A stretch of 48,468 bases of DNA from Pseudonocardia kujensis (GCF_021283305.1 NZ_JAJSOK010000060.1:1-48468), one strand, 5' to 3'; positions 41,201 to 48,468 are shown, numbered from the stretch's first letter. Notes: generated from the letters alone by a model not told the origin. Translations and numbers: made by a program.

Positions 41201-41543
41201 CGGGCTCGAGCACGCGGGGTGGGCCACGATCGTCACGGCGCGCAACGCCATCGAGGCGCGGGTGCTGGTCACCGAACGCATGACGCCGCTGACGATCGAC
41301 GGCAGGGTCCTGCACCACGTCGGGCTGCCCTACCACTGGGGGCACGGCGGCCTCGCGCCGGGCGACGCGGTCAACGACCTCACCCACCTCTCGCTCGACC
41401 CGAACTCCCACATCCAGGAGGTCAAGGTCGGGCAGTGCGACATCCGGCCCGGCCGCCGCCCGCGCGGGCCGGCGCGCGTGGAGCTGGTGAAGGAGTACCA
41501 GCGCCGGGCGGGCATCACCGAGAAGACCGGGACGGAGATCTGA
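38256..41543 (+). CDS. fdhA: Selenocysteine-containing formate dehydrogenase, catalytic subunit
   Basis: One reading frame of 1095 codons contains an in-frame UGA at 38820-38822 (codon 189). The context NQARI-Sec-HSATVPSLGTSF aligns with NQARV-Sec-HGPTVASLAPTF of E. coli FdnG, where Sec binds Mo/W, and the frame resumes with full homology (SFGRGGATD, MAECHPVGFQW). The N-terminal [4Fe-4S] ligands are Cys51, Cys54, Cys58 and Cys86. Further molybdopterin-guanine-dinucleotide landmarks are TLQHPRCVYQVLKRH, GNMGRPGGGIVALRGH and GENPAVGSANAKMQ. No twin-arginine signal peptide is visible, so the active site may face the cytoplasm. It oxidises formate to CO2. GAGGAGG precedes the ATG. The host must have selABCD. 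Confidence 0.93.
38820..38851 (+). promoter_or_regulatory. UGA selenocysteine codon and bacterial SECIS hairpin
   Basis: Twelve nt after the UGA is a 6-bp perfect stem GTCCCC/GGGGAC with loop AGTCT (38835-38851, 17 nt). E. coli fdhF has an equally long upper stem-loop 11 nt after its UGA with loop AGGUCU, recognised by SelB. The shared GUCU loop, length and spacing support SelB-dependent recoding rather than termination. Confidence 0.85.
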
Positions 41544-41544
41544 C

Positions 41545-42525
41545 ATGGCCCCCGTCGACATCGTGATCGGCCGCAAGCCGGACCTGACCGGCGCCATGCT
41601 GGGCGACACCGACCCCGCCCACCAGGGCGGCTACGTCGACCATCCCCCGCGGATGGGCTTCTTCACCGACACCTCGGTGTGCATCGGCTGCAAGGCCTGC
41701 GAGGTCGCGTGCAAGGAGTGGAACGCCATCCCCGAGGACGGGCTGGTGTTCACCGGCATGTCCATGGACAACACCCAGGGGCTCGGCGCCGACACGTGGC
41801 GCCACGTGGCCTTCGTCGAGCAGCGCAAACCCCTGGCCGTCCAGGACCCCGGGGTGCTGCACGACGGGGTCGACGTCCTCGCCCTGGCCGCGCAGGGCTC
41901 CGGGACCCCGCCGGACCGGGCCGGGATGACCCCGACCACACCCGGGGACCCGGGCGACCTGCGCTGGCTGATGGCGTCGGACGTCTGCAAGCACTGCACC
42001 CACGCCGCCTGCCTCGACGTCTGCCCCACCGGTTCGCTGTTCCGTACCGAGTTCGGCACCGTCGTGGTGCAGGAGGACATCTGCAACGGTTGTGGCTACT
42101 GCATCCCGGCCTGCCCCTACGGGGTCATCGACCAGCGCAAGGACGACGGGCGTGCCTGGAAGTGCACGCTGTGCTACGACCGGCTGACCGTCGGGCAGGA
42201 ACCGGCCTGCGCGAAGAACTGCCCCACCAACTCCATCCAGTTCGGGCCGCTCGACGAGCTGCGCGAGCGCGCCGACGCCCGGCTGGCCCGGCTGCAGGAG
42301 GCCGGGGTGTCGGACGCGCGACTGTACGGGCGCGACCCGCACGACGGCGTCGGCGGGGACGGCGCGTTCTTCCTGCTGCTCGACGAGCCCGAGGTCTACG
42401 GGCTGCCGCCGGACCCGGTGGTGACGACGCGGGACCTGCCGGCCATGTGGCGCCGGGTGGGAGCCGCCGCGCTGGTGCTCGTCGGCACCGCCGTCGCGGC
42501 CTTCGCCGCGGGAAGGAGGGTCTGA
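41545..42525 (+). CDS. fdhB: Formate dehydrogenase iron-sulfur subunit
   Basis: The product is 326 residues and carries four [4Fe-4S] cluster motifs: CIGCKACEVAC (about 46-56), CKHCTHAACLDVC, CNGCGYCIPACPYG, and CTLCYDRLTVGQEPACAKNC. This is the FdnH/FdoH-type electron-wire subunit between the catalytic and membrane subunits. A single C-terminal helix (AAALVLVGTAVAAFAAG) anchors it, as in E. coli FdnH. It starts one base after the fdhA stop codon and its stop shares one base with the next ATG. A segment of about 60 residues between the first and second motifs is longer than in simple four-cluster ferredoxins. Confidence 0.95.
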   Translation: MAPVDIVIGRKPDLTGAMLGDTDPAHQGGYVDHPPRMGFFTDTSVCIGCKACEVACKEWNAIPEDGLVFTGMSMDNTQGLGADTWRHVAFVEQRKPLAVQDPGVLHDGVDVLALAAQGSGTPPDRAGMTPTTPGDPGDLRWLMASDVCKHCTHAACLDVCPTGSLFRTEFGTVVVQEDICNGCGYCIPACPYGVIDQRKDDGRAWKCTLCYDRLTVGQEPACAKNCPTNSIQFGPLDELRERADARLARLQEAGVSDARLYGRDPHDGVGGDGAFFLLLDEPEVYGLPPDPVVTTRDLPAMWRRVGAAALVLVGTAVAAFAAGRRV

Positions 42526-43661
42526 TGCCCGGAAGCGACGACCGGAACGGGCCGGTCGAGCAGGCGCGGCAGGGGCCGGGCACGCCCGGGGGCGACGTCA
42601 CGCGCGACGGCCTGCGCAACGTCCGTCCGGACCGCGACGCCGTCACCGGGGTGGTCGCCGGGCGGCCGCGCCGCGGCCGGCGCGGCCACGGTGGCGGTGG
42701 CGAGACCCAGCAGGTGCCCGACGCCACCTTCACCTCGTACTACGACAAGCCGATCCTCAACGCCCCGGTCTGGGAGGCGCCGGACATCGCCGGGTATCTC
42801 TTCCTCGGAGGTCTCGCGGGTGCCGCATCGCTGCTCGGGGCGGGTGCCCAGGCCACCGGGCGGCCGGGCCTCGAGCGCTCGGCGAAGGTCGGTGCCGCGG
42901 TCGCCGGATTCCTGTCGCTGGTCGGGCTGGTCCACGACCTCGGCAAACCCCAGCGGTTCCTGAACATGCTGCGGGTGTTCAAGGTGACCTCGCCGATGAG
43001 CGTCGGCTCCTGGCTGCTCGCGGGGTACGTCCCGCTCGCCGGGGCCGCCGCCGCGACGGCCGTGACCGGACGGCTGCCCCGAATCGGCGCGGCCGCCACG
43101 GCCGGTGCGGCGACGCTCGGTCCGGCCGTCGCCTCTTACACCGCCGCGCTGATCACCGACACCGCCGTCCCCGCGTGGCACGACGGGTACCCGGAGATGC
43201 CGTTCGTGTTCGTGGGCTCCGGCGCCACCGCGGCGGGCGGGCTTGGCCTGCTCGCGGCCCCGGTCGCCGAGACCGGGCCCGCGCGGGCCATGGCCCTCGC
43301 GGGCGTCGGACTGGAGCTGGCCACCTTCGAGCGGATGGAACGCCGGCTCGGGCTGGTCGGCGAGCCCTACTCCCAGGGCCGGAGCGGCGCGTACGTGAGG
43401 GTCGGGAAGATCCTTTCCGTGACGGGCGCCGTCGGGGCGGTGCTGGGCCGAGGCAGCCGGATCGCCTCCGCCGTCTCCGGCGCGGCGCTCGTCGCCGCCT
43501 CCGTCGCCACCCGCGGGGGCATCTTCCACGCGGGCCTGCAGTCCGCGAACGACCCGAAGTACACCGTCGTCCCGCAGCGGCAGCGGCTCGAGGAGGGGCG
43601 CCCGGCCACCGGGACCTCCACCACGACGCGCCCGGTCACGGCCGCGACGGGGGAACGCTGA
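42525..43661 (+). CDS. nrfD: NrfD/PsrC-like membrane subunit of formate dehydrogenase
   Basis: The product is 378 residues. A hydrophilic N-terminus of about 70 residues leads to TFTSYYDKPILNAPVWEAPD, the typical NrfD entry, and about eight hydrophobic helices with FLSLVGLVHDLGKPQRFLNM, LRVFKVTSPMSVGSWLLAGY and VASYTAALITDTAVPAWHDG. NrfD subunits carry no heme and reduce menaquinone with electrons from the partner Fe-S protein; this differs from the cytochrome b FdnI of E. coli. The ATG shares a base with the fdhB stop, with GGAAGGAGG upstream. Confidence 0.9.
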   Translation: MPGSDDRNGPVEQARQGPGTPGGDVTRDGLRNVRPDRDAVTGVVAGRPRRGRRGHGGGGETQQVPDATFTSYYDKPILNAPVWEAPDIAGYLFLGGLAGAASLLGAGAQATGRPGLERSAKVGAAVAGFLSLVGLVHDLGKPQRFLNMLRVFKVTSPMSVGSWLLAGYVPLAGAAAATAVTGRLPRIGAAATAGAATLGPAVASYTAALITDTAVPAWHDGYPEMPFVFVGSGATAAGGLGLLAAPVAETGPARAMALAGVGLELATFERMERRLGLVGEPYSQGRSGAYVRVGKILSVTGAVGAVLGRGSRIASAVSGAALVAASVATRGGIFHAGLQSANDPKYTVVPQRQRLEEGRPATGTSTTTRPVTAATGER

Positions 43662-43688
43662 GGAACACTGAGGAACGAGGAACACTGA
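43652..43688. repeat. Short GGAAC-type tandem repeat at the nrfD stop codon
   Basis: The units ggaacgctga, ggaacactga, ggaacga and ggaacactga follow each other directly. The first contains the nrfD TGA stop, and later units bring further stop codons. It is a small slippage-type repeat. Confidence 0.9.
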
Positions 43689-43741
43689 CCGGCCCGACGG
43701 CACCCGGGCACGGCAGGGCTGGACCGCTCCGCCCCGCCGGG

Positions 43742-44122
43742 TCAGGGCCGCGCCACCGCCGACGCCTCGTCGCGCACCCGGCCCACCGTGTCGCTCACCT
43801 CGTCCCGGACCCGGCGCGCCTCGGCCAGCCCCGCCGCGGCGAGCGCACCCGCGGCGCCGCCGTACAGGCCGGTCACCACCGCCGCCGACGCGGCGCGCGG
43901 CAGGACGCCGTCGAGCAGCCGCATCAGCAGCGCCGCCGACGACCCGGTCGCCAGCAGCCCGAGCAGTCCCGCCCCGCCGAGCAGCAGGCTCGCGGTGCGC
44001 GCCCGCCCGAGCTCGCCGAGCAGGTCGTCGCGCATCGCCCGGACCTCGGTGCGCACGAGCGCGCGCACGTCCTCGGTCAGGGCCCGTAGCGGCTCCTCGC
44101 GACGCGCGTTCCCCTCGGTCAT
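43742..44122 (-). CDS. Actinobacterial holin-X-like (DUF1469-type) membrane protein
   Basis: The product is 126 residues. An amphipathic acidic/basic helix (LRALTEDVRALVRTEVRAMR, DDLLGELGRAR) precedes two hydrophobic helices (TASLLLGGAGLLGLLATGSS and AASAAVVTGLYGGAAGALAA) and a charged tail. This is the layout of the phage_holin_3_6/holin-X family common in actinobacterial chromosomes. There are no phage genes nearby, so a lysis role is unlikely. It faces the formate dehydrogenase operon tail to tail with 80 bp between. The DUF1360 gene lies 43 bp upstream on the same strand. Confidence 0.7.
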   Translation of the reverse strand: MTEGNARREEPLRALTEDVRALVRTEVRAMRDDLLGELGRARTASLLLGGAGLLGLLATGSSAALLMRLLDGVLPRAASAAVVTGLYGGAAGALAAAGLAEARRVRDEVSDTVGRVRDEASAVARP

Positions 44123-44165
44123 CCCGGTCCCCTTCCCCGTGTCCCTCTGCGTGTCGCTCCGCCTG

Positions 44166-44699
44166 TCATTCCGCGGCCTGCTGGGCCGCCGAGTACGCCA
44201 GCTGCAGGAAGTCCGCGCCGGCCAGGGCGGTGAAGGTGCCCAGGACCAGCCGCGTCGACCGGGGCGCGAAGACCAGCCCGAGCGCGAAGCCCGTGGCGAT
44301 CCACAGGTCGAGGCAGAACGGGCAGGTGAGCAGCTCGCCGACGCCGTGCCGAAGCGAGGAGTCCTTGCGCGGTTCCTCCATCACCTCCGCTGGCCCGGCC
44401 GTGTCCGCGTACTGCGCGAAGGGTGCGCGGAGCGGGCTGGTCACCGCATCCTTGGTGATCGTGCGGGAGAGCTTGTGGGTGGCCACGGTGAGCAGCACCA
44501 GGTCCTTCACCGACAGCGTGGGCACCGTCCGGCGGGTCGCCGCCACGATCCCCGCGACGGCGCTGACGACCGCGCCGAAGATCGCCATCACCACGACGTA
44601 GCCCCCGAGGGGGCGGTCCTGGCCCTGCCGGTACTGCTCGGCCTCCGACCGTGCGCGGTCGTCGGCGATCGCCGCGACCCTCCGTGCCGTCTCCGCCAT
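44166..44699 (-). CDS. DUF1360 membrane protein
   Basis: The product is 177 residues. The DUF1360 pattern is seen in LSVKDLVLLTVATHKLSRTI, TKDAVTSPLRAPF and the cysteine-containing LLTCPFCLDLWIATGFALGL, the same TCPWC-type motif found in Bacillus spore-coat YndM/YjfA-like relatives. Three or four hydrophobic segments are present, and the N-terminus is a charged helix. The function is unknown. It is followed by the holin-X-like gene and preceded (38 bp) by the oxidoreductase gene on the same strand. Confidence 0.8.
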   Translation of the reverse strand: MAETARRVAAIADDRARSEAEQYRQGQDRPLGGYVVVMAIFGAVVSAVAGIVAATRRTVPTLSVKDLVLLTVATHKLSRTITKDAVTSPLRAPFAQYADTAGPAEVMEEPRKDSSLRHGVGELLTCPFCLDLWIATGFALGLVFAPRSTRLVLGTFTALAGADFLQLAYSAAQQAAE

Positions 44700-44737
44700 C
44701 CGGTCCTCCCGGTCTCGCCGTCTCGTACGGTTCGCGC

Positions 44738-46360
44738 CTACCCGCTGACGCGCTCGTCACCCCTGCGCGACCGCTGCAGCAGCTCGATCGCGGCCGACGT
44801 CGCCGCCCGGCGCAGCAGGCCCGTCACCCCGTGCGCGCCCAGCGCCGCCCGCGCCGCGAACCAGCCGCAGGCGCCGTGCACCCCGCCGCCCGGGTGGGCC
44901 GACGAGCTGCCGAGGTAGAGGCCCGCGACCGGTGTCTCGGGCCGGCCGAGCCCGGGGACCGGCCGGAAGACCAGCTGCTGGAAGAGTTGGGCGGTGCCCC
45001 CGTTGATCGTGCCGTGCACCAGGTTCGGGTCCGCGTCCTGCAGGTCCGACGGCCGCTGCACGACCCGGTGCCGCACCCGCGCGCCGAAGCCCGGGGCGAA
45101 CCGCTCCAGCACGCGCTCGGCGCGGCGGGCCAGCTCGTCGGCCGAGCCGGCGTCGTCGACCCCGCGGGGCAGGTGGGTGTAGGCCCAGGCGCTCTCCGTG
45201 CCGGCCGGGGACCGGCTCGGGTCCGCGGTGGTCATCTGCCCGACCAGCAGGAAGGGCGAGGCCGGCAGCGAGCGCGACTCGAGCTCCGCGCTCCACCGCA
45301 CCAGCCCGTCCTCGCCCTGGCCGACGTGGACGGTCCCGGCCCGCCCGACCTCGGGTGCCCGCCACGGGATGGGCCCGTCGATGGCCCAGTCGAGCTTCAC
45401 CACCGGGGTGTCCCACACGAACCGGTCGAGGTCGCGGTGCACCCGGGTGGGCACGGCGTCGGCCGGCAGCAGGTCCCGGTAGAGCGTCGGCGCGGCGACG
45501 TCGGCCACGACGGCGCGCCGGACGCGGACCGTGGTGCCCGCGGCGGTGTGCACCGCGCGGACCCGCCCCCCGGAGACCGCGACGTGCTCGACGCGCTCCC
45601 CCGTGCGCAACACCGCACCGGCCGCCTCCGCCCGCCGCGCCAGGGCGGACGCCAGCTGCCCGGCGCCGCCGACCGGCACCGGGAAGCCGTAGTGCTGGCC
45701 GAGCATCGCCAGCAGCCAGCCGTAGGCGCCGCTGACCGGCGACGTCGTCGGGATGTCGGCGTGCACCGCGTTGCCCGCGAGCAGCAGCCGGGCCCCCTCC
45801 CCGCCGAAGAGTTCCTCCCCCATCCGCTTCGCCGGCAGCAGCAGGAACCGGGCCAGCCGCAGCGCCTCGGCGGTCCCGAGGCGCCGCACCAGCTGCACGG
45901 GTCCGCGGACGGGCGGGAAGGTGGTGAAGAGGGTGCGCAGGAACGGCTCGCGCAGCACGTCCCAGCGGCGGCACAGATCCAGCCACGCCTCGCCGTCGCC
46001 ACGGTGCTGCGCGTCGAGACCCGCCGCGGTGTCGGCCCGGTCCCGGCACAGGACGGCCGCCTCCGCCCCGTCGGGACCGAGCGGATGCGCGAGCACGGCC
46101 GGCGCCTCGGACCAGCGCAGTCCGTGCTCCTCCAGGTCGAGCGACTGCAGAACCGGGGAGGCCCGCGACAGCGGGTAGAAGGCGCTGAACAGGTCCGTCA
46201 CGTACCCCGGGTGCAGCTCCGCGGAGCGCACCGCTCCGCCGAGGTGGTCCGTCGCCTCGAGCAGGCAGACGTCCCAGCCGGCGTCCGCGAGCACGGCGGC
46301 GGCCACCAGCCCGTGGTGGCCCCCGCCGACCACCGCCGCGTCGACCTCCAGGTCGGTCAT
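44738..46360 (-). CDS. FAD-dependent oxidoreductase, phytoene desaturase-like
   Basis: The product is 540 residues. The N-terminal dinucleotide fold is AAVVGGGHHGLVAAAVLADA followed by an acidic strand end (VCLLEATDHLGGAVRSAELH), the CrtI/amine-oxidase pattern. The C-terminal FAD segment is GLYLGSSSAHPGGGVHGACG. Such NAD(P)/FAD-dependent carotenoid oxidoreductase-like proteins (PYROXD2-type) are often of unknown substrate, and no carotenoid genes are nearby. The ATG at 46360 overlaps the stop of the upstream small gene (ATGA), so the two are translationally coupled. Confidence 0.9.
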   Translation of the reverse strand: MTDLEVDAAVVGGGHHGLVAAAVLADAGWDVCLLEATDHLGGAVRSAELHPGYVTDLFSAFYPLSRASPVLQSLDLEEHGLRWSEAPAVLAHPLGPDGAEAAVLCRDRADTAAGLDAQHRGDGEAWLDLCRRWDVLREPFLRTLFTTFPPVRGPVQLVRRLGTAEALRLARFLLLPAKRMGEELFGGEGARLLLAGNAVHADIPTTSPVSGAYGWLLAMLGQHYGFPVPVGGAGQLASALARRAEAAGAVLRTGERVEHVAVSGGRVRAVHTAAGTTVRVRRAVVADVAAPTLYRDLLPADAVPTRVHRDLDRFVWDTPVVKLDWAIDGPIPWRAPEVGRAGTVHVGQGEDGLVRWSAELESRSLPASPFLLVGQMTTADPSRSPAGTESAWAYTHLPRGVDDAGSADELARRAERVLERFAPGFGARVRHRVVQRPSDLQDADPNLVHGTINGGTAQLFQQLVFRPVPGLGRPETPVAGLYLGSSSAHPGGGVHGACGWFAARAALGAHGVTGLLRRAATSAAIELLQRSRRGDERVSG

Positions 46361-46704
46361 CGCGTGCGGGGGTTCCGGTTCGGTGTCTGGCCGGCAACCC
46401 CGTGCCGCAACGGCTGGTTGGTGTCTGCCGTGTCGACGGGGTCGGCCGCGCCGGTGTCGGGGACCGGCGGGACCTCGGGCTGCCGCGCGGCCGGGTCGCC
46501 GCCGGAAGGCTCCGCCTCGCCGCGGGCCAGCGCGTCGCGCCGATGGGTCAGGGCCTCCAGCACCGCCGGCCGGTCCGCGTGCCCGCGCTCGTACTCGATC
46601 AGGGTGTCCAGGCCCCGCTCGTCGAGGGCGCGGACGCGGTGGACGAGGCTGCCCTCGGGCAGCTGGTCGTAGTCCGGGATCGGCAGCTCGCTCCGGTCGG
46701 TCAT
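46357..46704 (-). CDS. Small actinobacterial protein (DUF8129-like)
   Basis: The product is 115 residues. The conserved half is LPIPDYDQLPEGSLVHRVRA followed by LDERGLDTLIEYERGHADRP, which I associate with a small actinobacterial domain (DUF8129) often found next to lipid-related genes; the assignment is from memory. The second half is disordered and Pro/Asp-rich. The ATG at 46704 is chosen because the conserved motif starts shortly after it. A GTG at 46740 would add 12 residues. It is coupled to the FAD oxidoreductase. Confidence 0.7.
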   Translation of the reverse strand: MTDRSELPIPDYDQLPEGSLVHRVRALDERGLDTLIEYERGHADRPAVLEALTHRRDALARGEAEPSGGDPAARQPEVPPVPDTGAADPVDTADTNQPLRHGVAGQTPNRNPRTR

Positions 46705-46947
46705 GGGCCGCGGGTACCGCGGATCGCGCGACCCATGCACGTCGAGCGCCGGAGGGCGCGGTGCCCGGCGCCGGGTCGTCGGGCGGCTCGGGGCGGACGC
46801 TCGAGCGCGGTGGTGTCAGCCGGTCGAGGGTGTCGCCATATGGACGTCGCGCACGTTCCACGACCACGGACTGCGGTCGGTGCGGTCGATCGCGCGCCCC
46901 GCCCACCCGGCCGGGCGCGCCTCGATCGGCCTCGAACCGGACGACGT

Positions 46948-46978
46948 GGGCCGGGTCCCGACGAGCGGGACCCGGCCC
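46948..46978 (-). terminator. Terminator after the small hydrophobic gene
   Basis: A perfect 13-bp stem (gggccgggtcccg with cgggacccggccc, loop acgag) lies 4 bp beyond the stop codon of the 51-residue gene. Confidence 0.85.
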
Positions 46979-46982
46979 GACC

Positions 46983-47138
46983 TCAGAACCAGACCGTGCG
47001 CCCGCCCACGGGACGGCCGGTGCGGCCCAGCACCAGGAAGATCACGCCCAGGATCAGCAGGATCGCGCCGATGTAGTAGAGCAGCGACAACCCGGTGAGG
47101 AAGCCGACCACGAGAAGTATCAGTCCGAGGATGATCAC
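46983..47138 (-). CDS. Small hydrophobic membrane protein (DUF6131-like)
   Basis: The product is 51 residues with two hydrophobic helices (VIILGLILLVVGFLTGLSLL and YYIGAILLILGVIFLVLG) and the C-terminal tail GRPVGGRTVWF. The tail with Trp-Phe end is typical of a small actinobacterial family (DUF6131-like). GAAGGAG lies exactly 5 nt before the GTG at 47138, and a strong terminator follows, so it is a free-standing gene. It is divergent from the formate dehydrogenase gene. The function is unknown; relatives are often stress-induced. Confidence 0.8.
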   Translation of the reverse strand: MIILGLILLVVGFLTGLSLLYYIGAILLILGVIFLVLGRTGRPVGGRTVWF

Positions 47139-47305
47139 GGCGTCTCCTTCGACGGCCGGGCACCCTGTGCGCCCGGTGGTGATCGCTTGTACCCGAACAG
47201 GTGATCATCCATGCGCCGGAAGGTCACGATCCGGAGACGGTGCGCGGCGTGTGCGTCCGCGCACGCCGGGGTAGTCGCAGGCACCCGAGCAGTGGAGGTA
47301 CCCCC

Positions 47306-48322
47306 GTGAAGGTCCTCGCCGTCCTCTACCCGGACGACCACCCCGAGGAGCACCCCGACGTCCTGGCCAGCGCCGCCCGCGGCCTCGACCTCGGCGACCG
47401 ACTGCGCGAGGCCGGGCACGAGCTCGTCACCACCAGCGAGACCGGCGAGGCGCTCGACGCGGAGCTCTCCGACGCCGAGGTGCTGGTCACCACCCCCTTC
47501 TGGCCCGTCTACCTCGACCGCGCACGGATCGAGAAGGCGACGGAGCTGAAGCTGGTGATCACCGCCGGCGTCGGATCCGACCACGTGGAGTCCGACGCCG
47601 CGACCGGGCACGGGATCACCGTCGCCGAGGTGACCGGCAGCAACGTGGTCAGCGTGGCCGAGCACAACGTGCTGCAGATCCTCGCGCTGGTGCGCAACTT
47701 CGTGCCCGCGCACGAGCAGGTCGGCCAGGGCCGCTGGGACGTCGCCGAGGCCGCGCAGGAGGCGCACGACCTGGAGGGCAAGACCGTCGGGATCGTCGGC
47801 CTCGGTGCCATCGGGGCCCGCACGGCGTTGCGGCTCAAAGGCTTCGACGTGCGGATGCGCTACTACGCCCGGCACCGCCGCAGCCCCGCCGAGGAGGAGA
47901 TCCTCGGGGTCCGTTACGCCCGGCTCGACGACCTGGTCCGCGAGTCCGACGTGGTCTGCGCGGCTCTGCCGCTGCAGCAGGGCAGCCAGGCCCTGTTCGA
48001 CGCCGACCGGATCGCGCAGATGAAGCCGGGCGCCTGGCTGGTCAACACCGCCCGGGGCGCCCTCGTGGACACCGACGCCCTGCGGGAGGCGGTGGCGACC
48101 GGACGGCTCGGCGGCTACGCCGGCGACGTCTGGTACCCGCAGCCCGCGCCCGAGGACCACCCCTGGCGGACCATGCCGCGCAACGCCATGACCATCCACT
48201 ACTCCGGGATGACGATCGAGGCGCAGCGGCGGATCGCGGCCGGCGTCCGGGAGATCCTCGACGCCCACCTGGCCGGTGACCCGCCGCCGGAGGACTACGT
48301 CGTCGCCGCGCCCGGCGACTGA
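47306..48322 (+). CDS. fdh: NAD(P)-dependent formate dehydrogenase (D-2-hydroxyacid dehydrogenase family)
   Basis: The product is 338 residues. It is metal-free and oxidises formate to CO2 with a nicotinamide cofactor. Active-site residues known from Pseudomonas sp. 101 FDH are kept: PFWPVYL, Asn113 (VTGSNVVSVAEH), Arg250 (VNTARG), Gln279 (YPQPAPEDHPW) and His298 (MTIHYSG). The protein is about 60 residues shorter than the 400-residue enzyme, lacking the N-terminal insertion and C-terminal tail. The dinucleotide loop is GLGAIG. The NAD-selective Asp221 (TDRHR) is Ala188 here (YARHR), with the next Arg kept, which suggests NADP+ may be accepted. GGAGG lies upstream of the GTG at 47306. Confidence 0.93.
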   Translation: MKVLAVLYPDDHPEEHPDVLASAARGLDLGDRLREAGHELVTTSETGEALDAELSDAEVLVTTPFWPVYLDRARIEKATELKLVITAGVGSDHVESDAATGHGITVAEVTGSNVVSVAEHNVLQILALVRNFVPAHEQVGQGRWDVAEAAQEAHDLEGKTVGIVGLGAIGARTALRLKGFDVRMRYYARHRRSPAEEEILGVRYARLDDLVRESDVVCAALPLQQGSQALFDADRIAQMKPGAWLVNTARGALVDTDALREAVATGRLGGYAGDVWYPQPAPEDHPWRTMPRNAMTIHYSGMTIEAQRRIAAGVREILDAHLAGDPPPEDYVVAAPGD

Positions 48323-48468
48323 GGACGCACCAGGGAACCATAATGAGCCTTTCTCAGTAGCGGCGCGGTGGTGGCGGGGCGACACGCCGACGACGGTGAG
48401 TTGACCCGGAACGGGCGCAGGACCCCGGTAGAGAAGTTGGTCCTTCCACAGATCAACACTCACACCGA

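Noticed and set aside
38256..41543. Formate dehydrogenase as a pseudogene interrupted by a nonsense codon
   Set aside because: The stop is UGA at the exact Sec position, the frame is otherwise intact for 1095 codons, and a SECIS-like hairpin follows.
38097..41609. A 1170-codon open frame on the minus strand opposite fdhA
   Set aside because: It is a GC-bias shadow: composition is rich in Arg, Val, Asp and Leu with no motif, while the plus strand carries unmistakable FDH motifs.
43742..44122. Prophage remnant suggested by the holin-like protein
   Set aside because: Holin-X-type proteins are common chromosomal genes in actinobacteria and no other phage gene is visible.
48323..48468. Start of a further gene at the right edge
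   Set aside because: Only a 5-codon frame (MSLSQ) and no promoter-like pair at good spacing can be seen in the last 146 bp.

Overview
The window is about 48.5 kb of very GC-rich DNA. It has GTG/TTG starts, GTGA/ATGA start-stop overlaps and strong GC-rich terminators without T-tracts. Gene content (rpsA with a mycobacterial-type C-terminal tail, a CoaE-GrpB fusion, an ANTAR regulator PdtaR, a DUF3558 lipoprotein, actinobacterial QcrC/A/B) places it in the Actinomycetota. A Pseudonocardiaceae member such as Pseudonocardia is my best guess, by inference only.

Layout. 1-3.3 kb: a partial EamA exporter diverging from a LysR regulator, then a GT87 mannosyltransferase coupled to a shortened MmcQ/YjbR-like gene. 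3.4-13.2 kb: housekeeping block with uvrB, a DUF402 protein, an ECF-type sigma factor coupled to a Pro/Thr-rich membrane protein, coaE-grpB, a DUF3558 lipoprotein, rpsA, a methyltransferase and a hot-dog thioesterase. 13.2-19 kb: a complete branched-chain amino acid ABC operon, livK-livH-livM-livG-livF, with an attenuator-like hairpin after livK. 19.3-22.7 kb: pdtaR with a 31-bp tandem repeat behind its stop codon, a tRNA with anticodon CAA, and an SNF2 helicase. 22.7-29.9 kb: a methyltransferase diverging from a BTAD/NB-ARC (AfsR-like) regulator, a PEP mutase-family protein, a zinc alcohol dehydrogenase and a conserved unknown.

29.9-43.7 kb is the most interesting part. It is a compact respiratory module made of a second-type bcc complex (qcrB-qcrC-qcrA) diverging from ctaC-ctaD, two small membrane genes (one a half-length CtaG), a hemerythrin-domain protein, and a three-subunit formate dehydrogenase. 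The catalytic subunit of that formate dehydrogenase is read through an in-frame UGA as selenocysteine, with a bacterial SECIS hairpin 12 nt downstream. The oxidase subunit I keeps all heme and CuB ligands and the cross-linked tyrosine, but it lacks the canonical D- and K-pathway proton-channel residues. The likely flow is formate to the Fe-S subunit, to an NrfD quinone-reducing subunit, to menaquinone, to bcc, to the CuA oxidase and O2. This reading is inferred from gene content and adjacency.

43.7-48.5 kb: small membrane proteins (holin-X-like, DUF1360), an FAD-dependent phytoene desaturase-like oxidoreductase, two small actinobacterial proteins, and a second, unrelated NAD(P)-dependent formate dehydrogenase whose cofactor-discriminating Asp is replaced by Ala.
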